A DNA stretch of 64,000 nucleotides from Monomorium pharaonis (Eukaryota; Arthropoda; Insecta; Hymenoptera; Formicidae), in assembly GCF_013373865.1 (NCBI RefSeq), contig NC_050467.1, positions 30,790,890 to 30,854,889 of the forward strand, written 5' to 3'. Positions 30,750 to 40,868 of the stretch are shown one piece after another. Numbering within the stretch: position 1 is the first letter of the stretch; each line of letters begins with the position of its first letter. Below the pieces are notes generated by a model, which was given only the letters and a program-made list of their open reading frames with translations, did not search any database and was not told where the DNA came from. The translations under genes and the position numbers were made by a program.

Positions 30750-32375
30750 GAATCCGTATCGCCGGATTAAAATCCAACCGAACCACATCCCGTCCTCTGA
30801 CATTAGCGGGATATATTGATAGCGACGGAACATGTTACGAGGGTGCTTACTCAGACCTTTACGGGACGTGGCCGAGCGTTATCGTGCCAGCCACCGTTAA
30901 AATTACACTACAGGATTATTCTGCTAACGTTCGATTAAATACTAATCGCGTTCAGCTCAGATCATGAACGACCTGCGAACTTAACTCTGGACACTGCCTT
31001 GATATAGAAGGGTGTAACACATATTGGAATCCCGCCCCGGATAACTCTTGCAAATCTGACTATAGTGTTCTATACGAAGGATATGGAGATAAAATAATCG
31101 ACAACGTAAGCACTCCACCTCGAACCATCTACTCAATAAACGCACAGGAAACTGTTTTTTCCTTAACTAGTGCAAGCGAATACAAGGTGTGTGGGATGTA
31201 TACGCTGATTCGAACGGAGCATCCGAAATTAATGATTTTTGAAACTACCCCCGCAGCAGAAATTTTCAACAAACACGGCCGTCTAGTTAACTTGGACATA
31301 TTTATTTATATGAATTCAAAATTTGTTTATGTGGAAAAACATCCACACTCAAGTAAATGAATTATATAGAAATATTTTACTACAACAATGCAATCTCGAA
31401 CGACGAATGATGCAGAATGCGTTATCCATAGCCGCCCGGTCACTGGATATTTTTGCCTTTCATTTTATGAAGAGACCTGGATATATGGCTTTACAGACAG
31501 GAGAAGTAATCCACATAATAAAATGCGTCCCTGTCGAAGTAAAATTAGCAGAAACATTTAATTGTTACGAACAATTACCCGTAATATGGAAAAATCAATC
31601 ACATTTCCTAACTCCGCAAACGCACATATTGCTTCGGCAAGGTACACAAACTGATTGTAATTCATTTGCACCACAAATGTTCCACCTGGGAGAAGCTTCT
31701 TCCCATTCTCCAATGTTCCCTGGGGGGGAGTACAAGCTCACGCCAAAACCGGTAGAAACCTTGCCACCTACCATCATGAAACCATTAATGAGACCTACCT
31801 GGAAATATATAAGTCCAGGAGCCCTTGCAACAGATGGCATATATTCGCAAAAAAATTTAGAAAACCTAAAAGATCACATAATGTTTCCTGCCGAACGACC
31901 CGCATTACTCAACACAGTAGCAAGAGGAGTGATGGGACAACCAACGCAATTATACGGCGGATCTATCTCCAACCTTCTCGACGAAGCATCTATCGAGAAA
32001 GTTGCAGCATCAGCCTGGAATAAAATCTGGGGAAAATTTTTAATCTTTGGAAATATCAGCGTCGGAATAATGGGAATTTACCTGTTTATAACAGCATTCA
32101 AACTACTCTTAGACACACTCGTACACGGTTACGCTCTACACAGTGTGTACGGATGGTCCATATACCTGCTTGGAGCAGTATGGGACTCCTTAACCCATCT
32201 TTTATTACTTTTGGGTAAGAAAGGACAAAAGAACAATGAACCCTCTGCCCCGGCGTTCGAAGAAAAGGATAACAACCAGCAAAATCAGGCAAAAACTGAA
32301 AGGAAAAGGAAACACATTTATCCACTCCTCCCCACGAAAGAAACAGCAGCATATACGCTCGAATTAAAAGATTAA
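30750..32375 (+). pseudogene. Chuvirus-like envelope glycoprotein relic
   Basis: Class-III-type glycoprotein related to those of chuviruses, used for membrane fusion and cell entry. The upstream part (30752 on) holds Cys-rich segments (GYIDSDGTCYEGAYSDLYG). It is broken by TGA 30965-30967 and a frameshift between about 31323 and 31358. The long open part 31323-32375 has CNLERRMMQNALSIAAR and PGYMALQTGEVIHIIKCVPV, both characteristic of the family. It ends with hydrophobic segments (around residues 238-265 and 275-300) and a basic Lys-rich tail. The 5' end, including any signal peptide, is missing. It sits upstream of the Tudor ORF, as expected for an env position. Confidence 0.8.
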
Positions 32376-32676
32376 AAAATTAAAATAACAAATAAAATAA
32401 TAGTAAAACAACCGCGATAATAACAATAATCCATAAATAAATAAATAAATAAACCCTGCAAAATTATAAATTCTATAGTTACAACATAATGATTTAATTC
32501 ATAATCTAATAAAATATTCAATCACACGCTGCGACGTGTAAGTATCCTACCATTTTTACATGCTACGACATGTAGACTTTATTTCTTAAAGGCTCCGATC
32601 CTTTTCTTTCGCCTCAATAGCACAATAAAAAATACATATATAAAATACATATACATCATTTCAAAATTTTTTTTAG

Positions 32677-33327
32677 AGATGGAAACAGAAATCAGGGCCA
32701 TCGACTAACTGCCTCACCCGAGGCTCACTAAAAATAAGGGTATTCAAGGTGGATTCCCCCACGCTCTTTTGGGTGCACATAGAGCACGCAAGAGAAGACC
32801 TGGAGGAACTAATCAATGACCTCACTGGCCGGATGACAAGGAAGGGACGATTTTTGCGACTTTGGCCGCATCGTGCGTTCATAGGAACGCCCGTTGCCGT
32901 CCAAGAGGGAAAAAGATGGCAAAGAGGGGTGATCACAAAAATCGAGGAGGGAGATATCACGACTGTCGCCCTCCGAGATTAAGGACGCGTCGTCCGCCGG
33001 CGTATCGCCGACCTGTATACCCTGGAGGAGCGATTCCGGGAGAAGCGATGGCAAGCCATCCCTTGCGCTCTGTCGCATGTAGAGCCTGTAGGGGCAGCGA
33101 CCAGATGGTCCCGGAAGGCCCGCGAATTGAGCAGATTGATAATGGAGAAACGGGAAGGATGGATGAGAATCCTCCAACCCGTTGGAGAGGACGCAGCGGT
33201 CATCTCCCTAGATCTAAAGCGGGAGACGAAAAATGAGAAAACCAGCATCAAGCGAATGCTCATTCAGCTCGGCTGTGCTCAGCACGCCGATGAGATCATT
33301 GCATCAGGAAATCCTGGTATAATGTAA
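32677..33327 (+). pseudogene. Tudor-domain ORF of the LTR retroelement
   Basis: The frame opens after a strong acceptor (tttttttttag, 32666-32676) and runs to TAA 33325-33327, with one stop: TAA at 32980-32982 where a Trp codon is expected (RD*GRVVRR). It contains an extended Tudor pattern: FWVH, LEELINDL, GTPVAVQEGKRWQRGVITKI, VALRD-GRVVRRRIADLYTL, RWQAIPCALSHVEPVG, WSRKARELSRLI and AAVISLDL. Extended Tudor domains bind dimethyl-arginine and are hallmarks of piRNA-pathway scaffolds. The ATG at 32679 is in another frame, so splicing or an indel must supply the start. The role in the element is unknown. Confidence 0.65.
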
Positions 33328-33567
33328 TAATAAAAAAAAACACACATGTATTAGTCTTCAAGCAATTCATGCGACGAGCGACAATTCCGAGATTGGGCAG
33401 CAATAGAGAGAGGCTAAAGAAAAGAAGTTTTATATACAGTCACATAATTTTTCATTTCACCTTTAATACAACTATAATTCAATTAATATTGCAATTCGAC
33501 TCCAGGAATCACTCAAAATAGCCCAAACTCAGCAATTTTCCTCCCATTTTTTTTTTATATAATAACA

Positions 33568-33606
<39 letters not shown>

Positions 33607-34905
33607 TAATTAAACAAGTTTTAAAATGCGTGCGAGACGTTAGTATAAGCTATAGTTAAATTTTCTTAATAAAAAAAAAAGAAATAAAAAAAAATTTCTT
33701 GATCTTGCGTTAGTAATTAAAGTAATGTAATAATAATTAGAGACAAATTTCGAAATCATGCAACGTTAGCCATAATTAAGATTATTTTTATGATTCATAA
33801 ACTGTCAATCATATTACTGCATAATCTTGTGTTAATAATTAAAATAACAACTATGCTTGCGAAAAACTTTTTGTTTATACAAATTTTCGTCTATACATCA
33901 ATATAATTCTTTAGATAATAGTTAGAAATCTAAAATAACAAATAAGAAAAATATTTGTAAACAATGTGCGATTTATATCGTCAACCTAGGCTATACTGTA
34001 ATACTCTAAGTAATAAAATTAAAAATTAAAAAAAAAATTTTTTTTTATAAGAAATGTAATTAGTTATACCCTACCACGATAAAAATCGAGACGGTAAAAA
34101 AAACAATCGTGACAGCTTCAACAAATGTAAATTCCTTTCTACGTGTTTTACGAGGCCTTTTCCTGCCTTCTTTTCTTTTACATAATACACAAAAGGAGTA
34201 ACCATTTTTGTAACCCTTGCATTGAAATAAGTAAGTCACCTAGGTGTCTAGCTTACGGAAATGATTCTAACAAAAAAAAAATGTGTTCTTCTCCCAGCAG
34301 ATAATAGCTTCACTGAAGCAGGGACTTGGTGCTCATACATATACAAAAACCTTACTCATCCCGTTAGTCTTATGTAAGATATAAACAGGACAAATAAGCC
34401 AGTACCTGGGTTTTTGACAACCATAAAGGAAGGTTTTCCTGTTCTTATTTGCGACAAAGCATGTTGCATTCAAAAGGTATAAGTTTACGCATAGATTGCG
34501 TTTACCACATACCAACGTGTCAAACACACGAAAAGGCAGCGAGGACAGTTAATAGATCATGCCTCGAATAAAAAGAAAGTAGTCAAGGGGACCAGCCAAC
34601 AAAAAGGGGGAAAGAGAAGAGCAAAAAGGAAAAAATGCAATCGACACCTACGTGATTCCAATGATACTTCACTCTCGCTAATCATAAAAATAAAGTATAT
34701 ATATATTTATATATTATAAAATGGAAGAAGCCTCTAGACACGATTACCTTATTAATGCACGCGGAAATAAGCGTAAGCGCGTAATTATAGAAGTATGAAT
34801 ATTCCTGTTAAATTAAGAATTTTATATAAGGTCAGCGAGAGGTAAAAATTATTCAAATTCGTAATATCTGCAAATGTCGCGTTCTTACGTCCCCAATATT
34901 TGTCT
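33328..34905. other. Non-coding spacer between Tudor ORF and 3' LTR
   Basis: About 1.6 kb, AT-rich, with a TA microsatellite near 33573-33607. No ORF of substance. Retroelements with accessory genes often have such a 3' untranslated stretch. Confidence 0.6.
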
Positions 34906-34916
34906 AAGGCGGGGGG
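34906..34916 (+). promoter_or_regulatory. Polypurine tract of the retroelement
   Basis: aaggcgggggg lies directly against the TGTTACGTCC start of the 3' LTR, as required for priming of plus-strand DNA. The single C is tolerated in many tracts. Confidence 0.75.
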
Positions 34917-35732
34917 TGTTACGTCCAGCGGACTTAACGTTTTTCCCTATCGCTGACCCTTCTAAGAAAAATAGATAAATAAGAGAAATTATATTCTGAC
35001 GGTTGAAAATAGTTTTGTTGCAAACAAGAATGTTTGCATAGGATCGCTCTATTGTCACAAGTTTGTGAGATATAGCGATAATTTAAAATTTTATTTCTAA
35101 AGAACAACAAATAAATAAATCAAAAGTACAGCAATCAAACGACTCTAGTTTTCACCAATAAATAATTTCTAAAAACGACCGTCAGATATGATTCAATTTT
35201 TTTTAAAGTCTAAAGGAATGTTGAATTTAGAATAAGAAATATCGTAACAACTATTTTTATTACCGGACCGTGCTGAACAATGCCTTAGATCGGTACCTAA
35301 GTAAAGACAAAAAAAAAAGGGAAATATCGAAACTTGAAAAGGAAAATATTTGAAATATATCAGACAAAGAATTTCCGGAACTATAAAATTTATTATTCAC
35401 AGCAAAAACGCTGTCCGCGCTCAATCAATAAGAGTATATTTCTCACTAAAATTCTACAGGAAGACATAAAGACCCTTTTTTTTGCTTGCTTGTTTGTTTG
35501 AGTGACCTAAAGATAAAAGGAGCGAAAAATTATAAACATCTCCCTCCTATACTCAAAACCAAAATCAAATCGGACGGAGACGAAAAGAGATGGACCAATA
35601 GCTGATCATCTCTACAAAATAATAATTTTGCGAGTTCCCAATAGACAAGCTCCAAATTTGGTGGTTTTGAAAAGGCCCACCAATCCAAGAATGACACCGC
35701 CTACATCTCAACCTTCCCTTCGGAAAATTGAG

Positions 35733-35739
35733 TATAAAA
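35733..35739 (+). promoter_or_regulatory. TATA box of LTR copy 4
   Basis: TATAAAA followed by tcgcgatcccaaagaccgcg, as in copy 3. Confidence 0.6.
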
Positions 35740-36049
35740 TCGCGATCCCAAAGACCGCGAGCAGCTTTTCCGCTTTTTATTCTTGACCGAGTACGAATCC
35801 AAAAATTTTCCGAGTTCACGATTTTTCACGATTGCTCGAGTGCGTGTCGGGACAAACATTAAAGTGTCGAACACAAAAAAGCGAACCGCAAGTGAGTGCA
35901 CTGGTGTACTTCCGTGGATTATCACTCTCCAGTTCCACCAGTCTAGAGTCCTGACGGACCGACTTGTTCCGGCCAATCGAGAACCGTCCGAGTACCCAGA
36001 GACCGGCACTCCGGATTACGCTCCCTCCAGAGGAAACATCCCGACAAGT

Positions 36050-36904
36050 AGTAAGTCTCTAGACATAAATTTTTACCGGATCCCGATTTTCGTTATATAA
36101 AATCAAACTTAAAATTGTAGTGGACAATAGTTTCTACCATCGTAATCGGTCGAATCTAAAAAGAAAACGGAGACGAGCGATCAGGCGGGCTCGCGCTTAT
36201 CCGGACCCTACCACGCTCACTTCGCGTTCAGAGGGCTGTTCACCTTCGACGGGAAACGCGGACTTCGACCCTGCCCTTCGAGAGTCCGACCGGTCGATCC
36301 GGTGCGCGGATTCAGAGACGGTCATTCGAGAGTCCGACCGAGCGTTCCGATGCGCGGATTCAGAGCCTGTTGCTCGAGAGTCCGACCGGCAGTTCCTGTG
36401 CGCGGATTCAGAGAGGTCATCGTCCAAATATCCGAAGATAGCGCCCACAACACTCATAATTTCGCCACGGTCTCGGATTCTAGCAATAAACAATTTTCTT
36501 CACCTCCTCCTCCCTCACTTCACTATTCCTCTATCAGTTCTCCCGAACCAGAAGAGGTTCCTCCGCCATCTTCACCTACCCCATCCCTTGAGTTTTTGGC
36601 CGAATTCCCCCTCCTACCTCCCCGTCCAAGATATTACTATTATGACGGCACCCAAACCTCCTTATTAGAAATTTTAGAGCAGTTCTCTCTCAAATTAGAT
36701 CCTTTTCTCCACCATTTCCGAGACTTTACAATTAATCCGGAAGCGATTGATCCGGAAGTCCTTCTAGACATACTACCTGCCCTCGCTCCTAACGATCCTA
36801 TTTTGGTATTTACACCTTACTATTTCGATCCTTTTGCTATCCCCGCCGACTTTTTCTATAACTTCTTTCCCCCTTCATACGCCACAGTAGAAGAGTTACA
36901 TTGA
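36050..36904 (+). pseudogene. LTR-encoded spliced ORF, copy 4 (one frameshift)
   Basis: A at 36050, donor GTAAGT at 36051, acceptor AG 36119-36120, exon 2 TG at 36121, giving MDNSFYHRNRSNLKRKRRR. Three 16-aa repeats (ESDRSIRCADSETVIR type) follow. A frameshift between about 36420 and 36480 puts the conserved C-terminus (SSISSPEPEEVPPPSSP, RYYYYDGTQTSLLEILEQFS, FDPFAIPADFFYNFFPPS) in the frame that ends at 36904. Confidence 0.6.
36279..36422 (+). repeat. 48-bp tandem repeat, three units, in frame
   Basis: The unit contains cgagagtccgaccg and gcgcggattcagag. It is unrelated in sequence to the 42-bp repeat of copy 2 but sits in the same part of the protein. Confidence 0.9.
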
Positions 36905-37330
36905 CATACAAATCTCCTCCCGATTTAGAAAAGAAAAAATAATTGTATTAGCTTTTTAGCCGATCTTAATAATTATTTTGTAATTATAATAATCTAAATT
37001 TTAGATTATTCTAACTATCTTAGCCGATCTTTTAAATTATTATTACAATATCTAATCTTCGATTATCTGTGATTATGTTAGCCGATCTTTTGAATTATTT
37101 TAGCCGATTTATAAACTATTATTATTATGTATGTTGCCCTATTCATTCGAATTATTATTCTGTCACCTTTTTCATTTTTTTATATTAAATTTCTTATTTA
37201 TCATTATGTTAACCAGCATTAAAATTATTATTGTATCCATGCAAATTTACCCAATATTATACCGGCAGTATTAATAGTATTTTTTATAAAACATGACTTC
37301 AGCGCTAATTCTAATGTACTAAAACGTTAA

Positions 37331-37336
37331 AATAAA
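37331..37336 (+). terminator. Poly(A) signal of LTR copy 4
   Basis: AATAAA in acgttaaaataaattc, about 430 bp after the ORF and before the conserved terminal block. A separate tandem-like agccgatctt motif recurs between 36958 and 37110. Confidence 0.5.
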
Positions 37337-38048
37337 TTCTTTATATGTAGTTTTTTAAATAATTTTTGTTAATTATTTAATTTCAAAAACCACTCCCGGA
37401 TCTCCAATCCCCGATCAAAGATTGCAGCAGGTCCAGTCCCGAGTTAAAGTGATTCAATTCACTGACTCAAAACTTGGACCACGAGCGCATGACACAGAAA
37501 CAGGGTTATAACGGGCTTGAAAGGGCACGCTGACCCATGTTCTGCGTTGTAAAAAGTGCGTTCGACCCAAGGCACCTACCCTTTCTTATTGTGTGCCTAC
37601 GGGAATTCTATAAGTTTGTTGCGTTCTTCCTTGCCTTACCTGCGTATCCGAAACAGATTAAATTTCTTAAGGCTGGACGTAACAGCACACTTGGTTAAAA
37701 ATTTAAGTAAAAAGTAAAAAAATTTAGAAGGTGAATTACATGCTACAGATAACTAGTTTGTGTATGATTCTATCTTTCAGCTAAGTAAGTTACTTCTGAA
37801 ACAAAAATTATAGAAAATATATTACACATTTGGATTTATTAAAAAATATATATATATATATAAATGTTATACTATGGAAATATAACTAATTTTTGCGAGA
37901 ATTCTCTCTTATGAGAAAAATAACGAATTTTTCGAGAAGATTCAGGCACACGAAGAAAAGTGGAAAACCAGTTTACCAATAGGGTAAGTAGAAAATCACG
38001 CCCATTCCTAATATTTTCTGCCTAAGAAAATCTTCTGGGCTTACAGGG

Positions 38049-38055
38049 TATAAAT
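38049..38055 (+). promoter_or_regulatory. TATA box of the Polinton B PolB gene
   Basis: TATAAAT in the same cagggtataaatttcgtg context as copy A, 126 bp before the likely ATG at 38175. Confidence 0.55.
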
Positions 38056-38174
38056 TTCGTGTTCTGACGCGTACAAGTGTTAGTTCTTGTGCTTTCGAGT
38101 GAGTTGGCTTATTCTTTAAGTCACTTGTACGAGTTTGTTGTGTGTGCGAGAAAAAATAGTTTATGAACAAGAAA

Positions 38175-39887
38175 ATGGATCCGCGCGCGATAATAGCGAG
38201 ATTTTTTATAATCGTATGTAATCAGAGCAAAAATATTAAAAAGCGCGATTATTTTAAGAATTTGTCTCGCGACGATGAGATTAATTATTCATTATTCGAG
38301 CGTTTCGCGGAAAAGGAATGTTTCAGCACGATGCTGTGCTTGTTGTGCAAAATGGGATATTTCGAGGGAAACGTTCGGCTAGTAGACATTATATCTCGTA
38401 TCGTCGAAGCGCGTTACGCGGATAAGTGATATTACGAAAACGACGTGAGTGGGGCACCGCGCAATTCCTACGACGTTGAGACGGGGTGCCAGAAAATCAG
38501 AATAGAGGAGTGTCAGGTAAGAAAAAATATAAAATATCTAATAAAGTTGTCAAGAAAAAGTTAGTATTTTATATTTTAATTACGAGTATTTTTGTAGGTG
38601 AGAGACCAGTAGTGCGAGTGAACCCTTATCGTACGCAGTACGGTCGACTAAGCTTGAGGCGGCGGCATGCGGCAGAGGTGGCTGAGGAGGCTGTACCTGC
38701 GCGTAAGTTGGAAATAAAATTAATTTCTTAAAAATTTAGTTAGAAGTTTAGTTTATATTGAAAGTTTTAATTTTTTAGGGAGACGTCGAATCGGAGAAGC
38801 CCCTGTTGTTATCGTAGCACCAGCAGTAGCAGCACCACCACCACCACCACCTCGCGTCATTCCCATTGTGGATTTAGTGTCTGGTAATTATTAATTTTTA
38901 AATACAAGATATTACTCGAAAGTTAATTATTATTACCATGCTGTTTAATAATAAATAAATTATAATTTTAGATGACGACACGCAGAACAGGTCCGATGTT
39001 GTGCCGAGCTCGTTCGATTCAGTGGCGTTATTTACACCGGGTAAGTTTTTTTTTTTTTTTAAGTTTTCTACTTAATTCAGATTAATTCGTAAAAATAATA
39101 ATAATAAAATAATGTTATTTTTCAGTACGCCAAGAAGAAAGAGAAAACGGTTGGATGGAAGAGGATACAATGGACAGAGTGTTAGCAGAGTGGGAGGAAG
39201 GGGTGATGGAAAGAAATTTTGAAGAGAAAACGGTTTGATGGAAGAGGATTCGATGGACAGAGCGTTAGCAGAGTGGGAGGAAAGGGTGATGGAAAGAAAT
39301 TTTGAAGAGAGGGATAATGAACGGGAGATGGAAGAAGAAGAAAAAGAAGTGGAAGATGAAGATGGCGAAGAAGATGAAGAGGAGGAGGAGCAGGAGGAAC
39401 AGCAAGAGGAAGAGGAGGAAGAAGATAACGAGAATGATGATGAGGAGTCGGAGGAAGAGGAGGAGGAGCATGTGGATGAGGAGTCAGAGGAGGAGGAAAA
39501 TGAAGAGTCGGAGGAAGAAGAAAACGAAGAAGGGGAAGAGAGAGAAGAAGAAGAAGAGAGTAATGCGGAAAGAAATGAAGAGATGGGGGAGGAGGAGATA
39601 GTGCTACCAAGCACATTTGACTCGAAAGCGTTATTTTCTCAGAGCAAGTTTTTATAATGAGATTTTTCACAATTCGTTACATTTCAGGTAAAAATAATAT
39701 GCTATTTGTTAGTAGGAGAAATCGAGATTATGAACGTCTCCTCCATTGAAGAAGAAGAAGAAAGCGAACATGAAAGGGAGGACGAGAGAGAAAGCACGAT
39801 TGAAGAGGAGGAAGGAACGCAAGAGAGAGAGAGAGAAGGAGGAGGAGGAGGAGGAGGAGAGAGGAGACGCCGCTGTAATGCCTTCAG
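38175..39887 (+). pseudogene. PolB fusion gene of Polinton B, exons 1-6
   Basis: Exons 38175-38516, 38598-38702, 38779-38883, 38972-39040, 39126-39643 and 39713-39887 match copy A exon for exon. The exon 1 domain (MDPRAIIARFFIIVCNQSKN to DIISRIVEARYADK) is followed by TGA 38427-38429, where copy A has Arg, and by a frameshift. Exon 3 is Ala/Pro-rich; its donor is intact GT here. Exon 5 carries a direct duplication of about 95 bp (39136 and 39231 on) with a TGA at the join, and its donor is GC instead of GT (39644). The acidic tract and both DSxAxF motifs (PSSFDSVALFTP, PSTFDSKALFSQ) are kept. Confidence 0.6.
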
Positions 39888-40868
39888 GTAATATAACAGT
39901 ATAATATATTATTTTTAAATATTACATATTATTATAAAATATATTTTTAAATATAATTTTAATTATAATTTTAATACAATTTTAATTATTTTTTGTTAGA
40001 AATTACTTACACCCAACTACGGGAATTTTTTGGGGGGCATAGGAATAGAGCGTAAAAAAAACAACTAGAACCCTAGGATACTATTTTGTTTAGGGATCTA
40101 CTCCGGTTAATATTTTTAAGGTTTTCTCTAGCTCTCAATTTTAGAAGTAACAGTGATAGTAATAACAATACAAAAATTTAAAAAAATTCTGTACAGATCA
40201 TAAAATAAAAACAAAATGAATTTTAAAATTATTATTACCATATTCATCTACATGTAATTGCTGCGCATTTATTTGAAATTATTTTATTAGTCTCTACTTT
40301 GAATTAAAAAAAAATAAACTTTTAAGTTATTAATCAATTAAATTTAACTTGAGGAAATTTTATATAAATTTTATTACGCGGATTTATTACTTGAATAAAA
40401 ATTTTTAATTAAATCTCGACGAAGTGCTGGTTAATTAACCGTTTTTAAAATTTTTGTCGTATTCCTTCTTGTTCGTCACTGAAAAATTATATATAATAAA
40501 CTTATTCTTTTTTGTATTAAAATAAATAGAATAGAGTGTGTAATTTTTCACTTAATTCTTACACGAGCACAGAATAATATGTTAAAAAATTAACAATTTA
40601 ATTAATCACACGTCTGAATTATCTCATCGTTTACGTTAACTGTCTAAGTCAAGTGAGTAAACTAGATTAGTTACTTTAACGTATTTCGTCTAACGTTGAG
40701 GTTCCAGTGAAAAAATAAAATAAAATAAGACAAAGCTAAAACAGGTACGCTACCTTACTTACAGGTGCGTTACCTTCGTATGATATTTCCTTGGCGTAGC
40801 AGTAAAAAGTTTTTGAAATTAAAAGAAATAAATTAATATAAAAAAATATACAATATTTTATTATTCAG
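39888..40868. other. Intron 6 of the Polinton B PolB gene
   Basis: AT-rich non-coding; shows the empty site of the solo LTR of copy A near 39895-39915. It ends in acceptor ttattcag. Confidence 0.6.

Larger units (their letters stand above)
30750..37684 (+). mobile_element. 5'-truncated env-Tudor LTR retroelement with complete 3' LTR
   Basis: The order is envelope relic, Tudor ORF, non-coding spacer, polypurine tract, 2768-bp LTR. Gag, pol and the 5' LTR are absent, and about 1.05 kb of Polinton B was lost at the junction (homology resumes at 37685, matching 6778 of copy A). Lack of reverse transcriptase prevents firm family placement. Chuvirus-like envelopes have been reported in insect BEL/Pao elements, so BEL/Pao is my best guess, with Ty3/gypsy as the alternative. 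Confidence 0.75.
34917..37684 (+). repeat. 3' LTR of the env-Tudor retroelement (LTR copy 4)
   Basis: 2768 bp, TGTTACGTCC to GGACGTAACA. It follows the polypurine tract, which identifies the whole TGTTACGTCC family in this window as LTRs. It carries a TATA box, intron, ORF and AATAAA like the solo copies. Confidence 0.85.
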
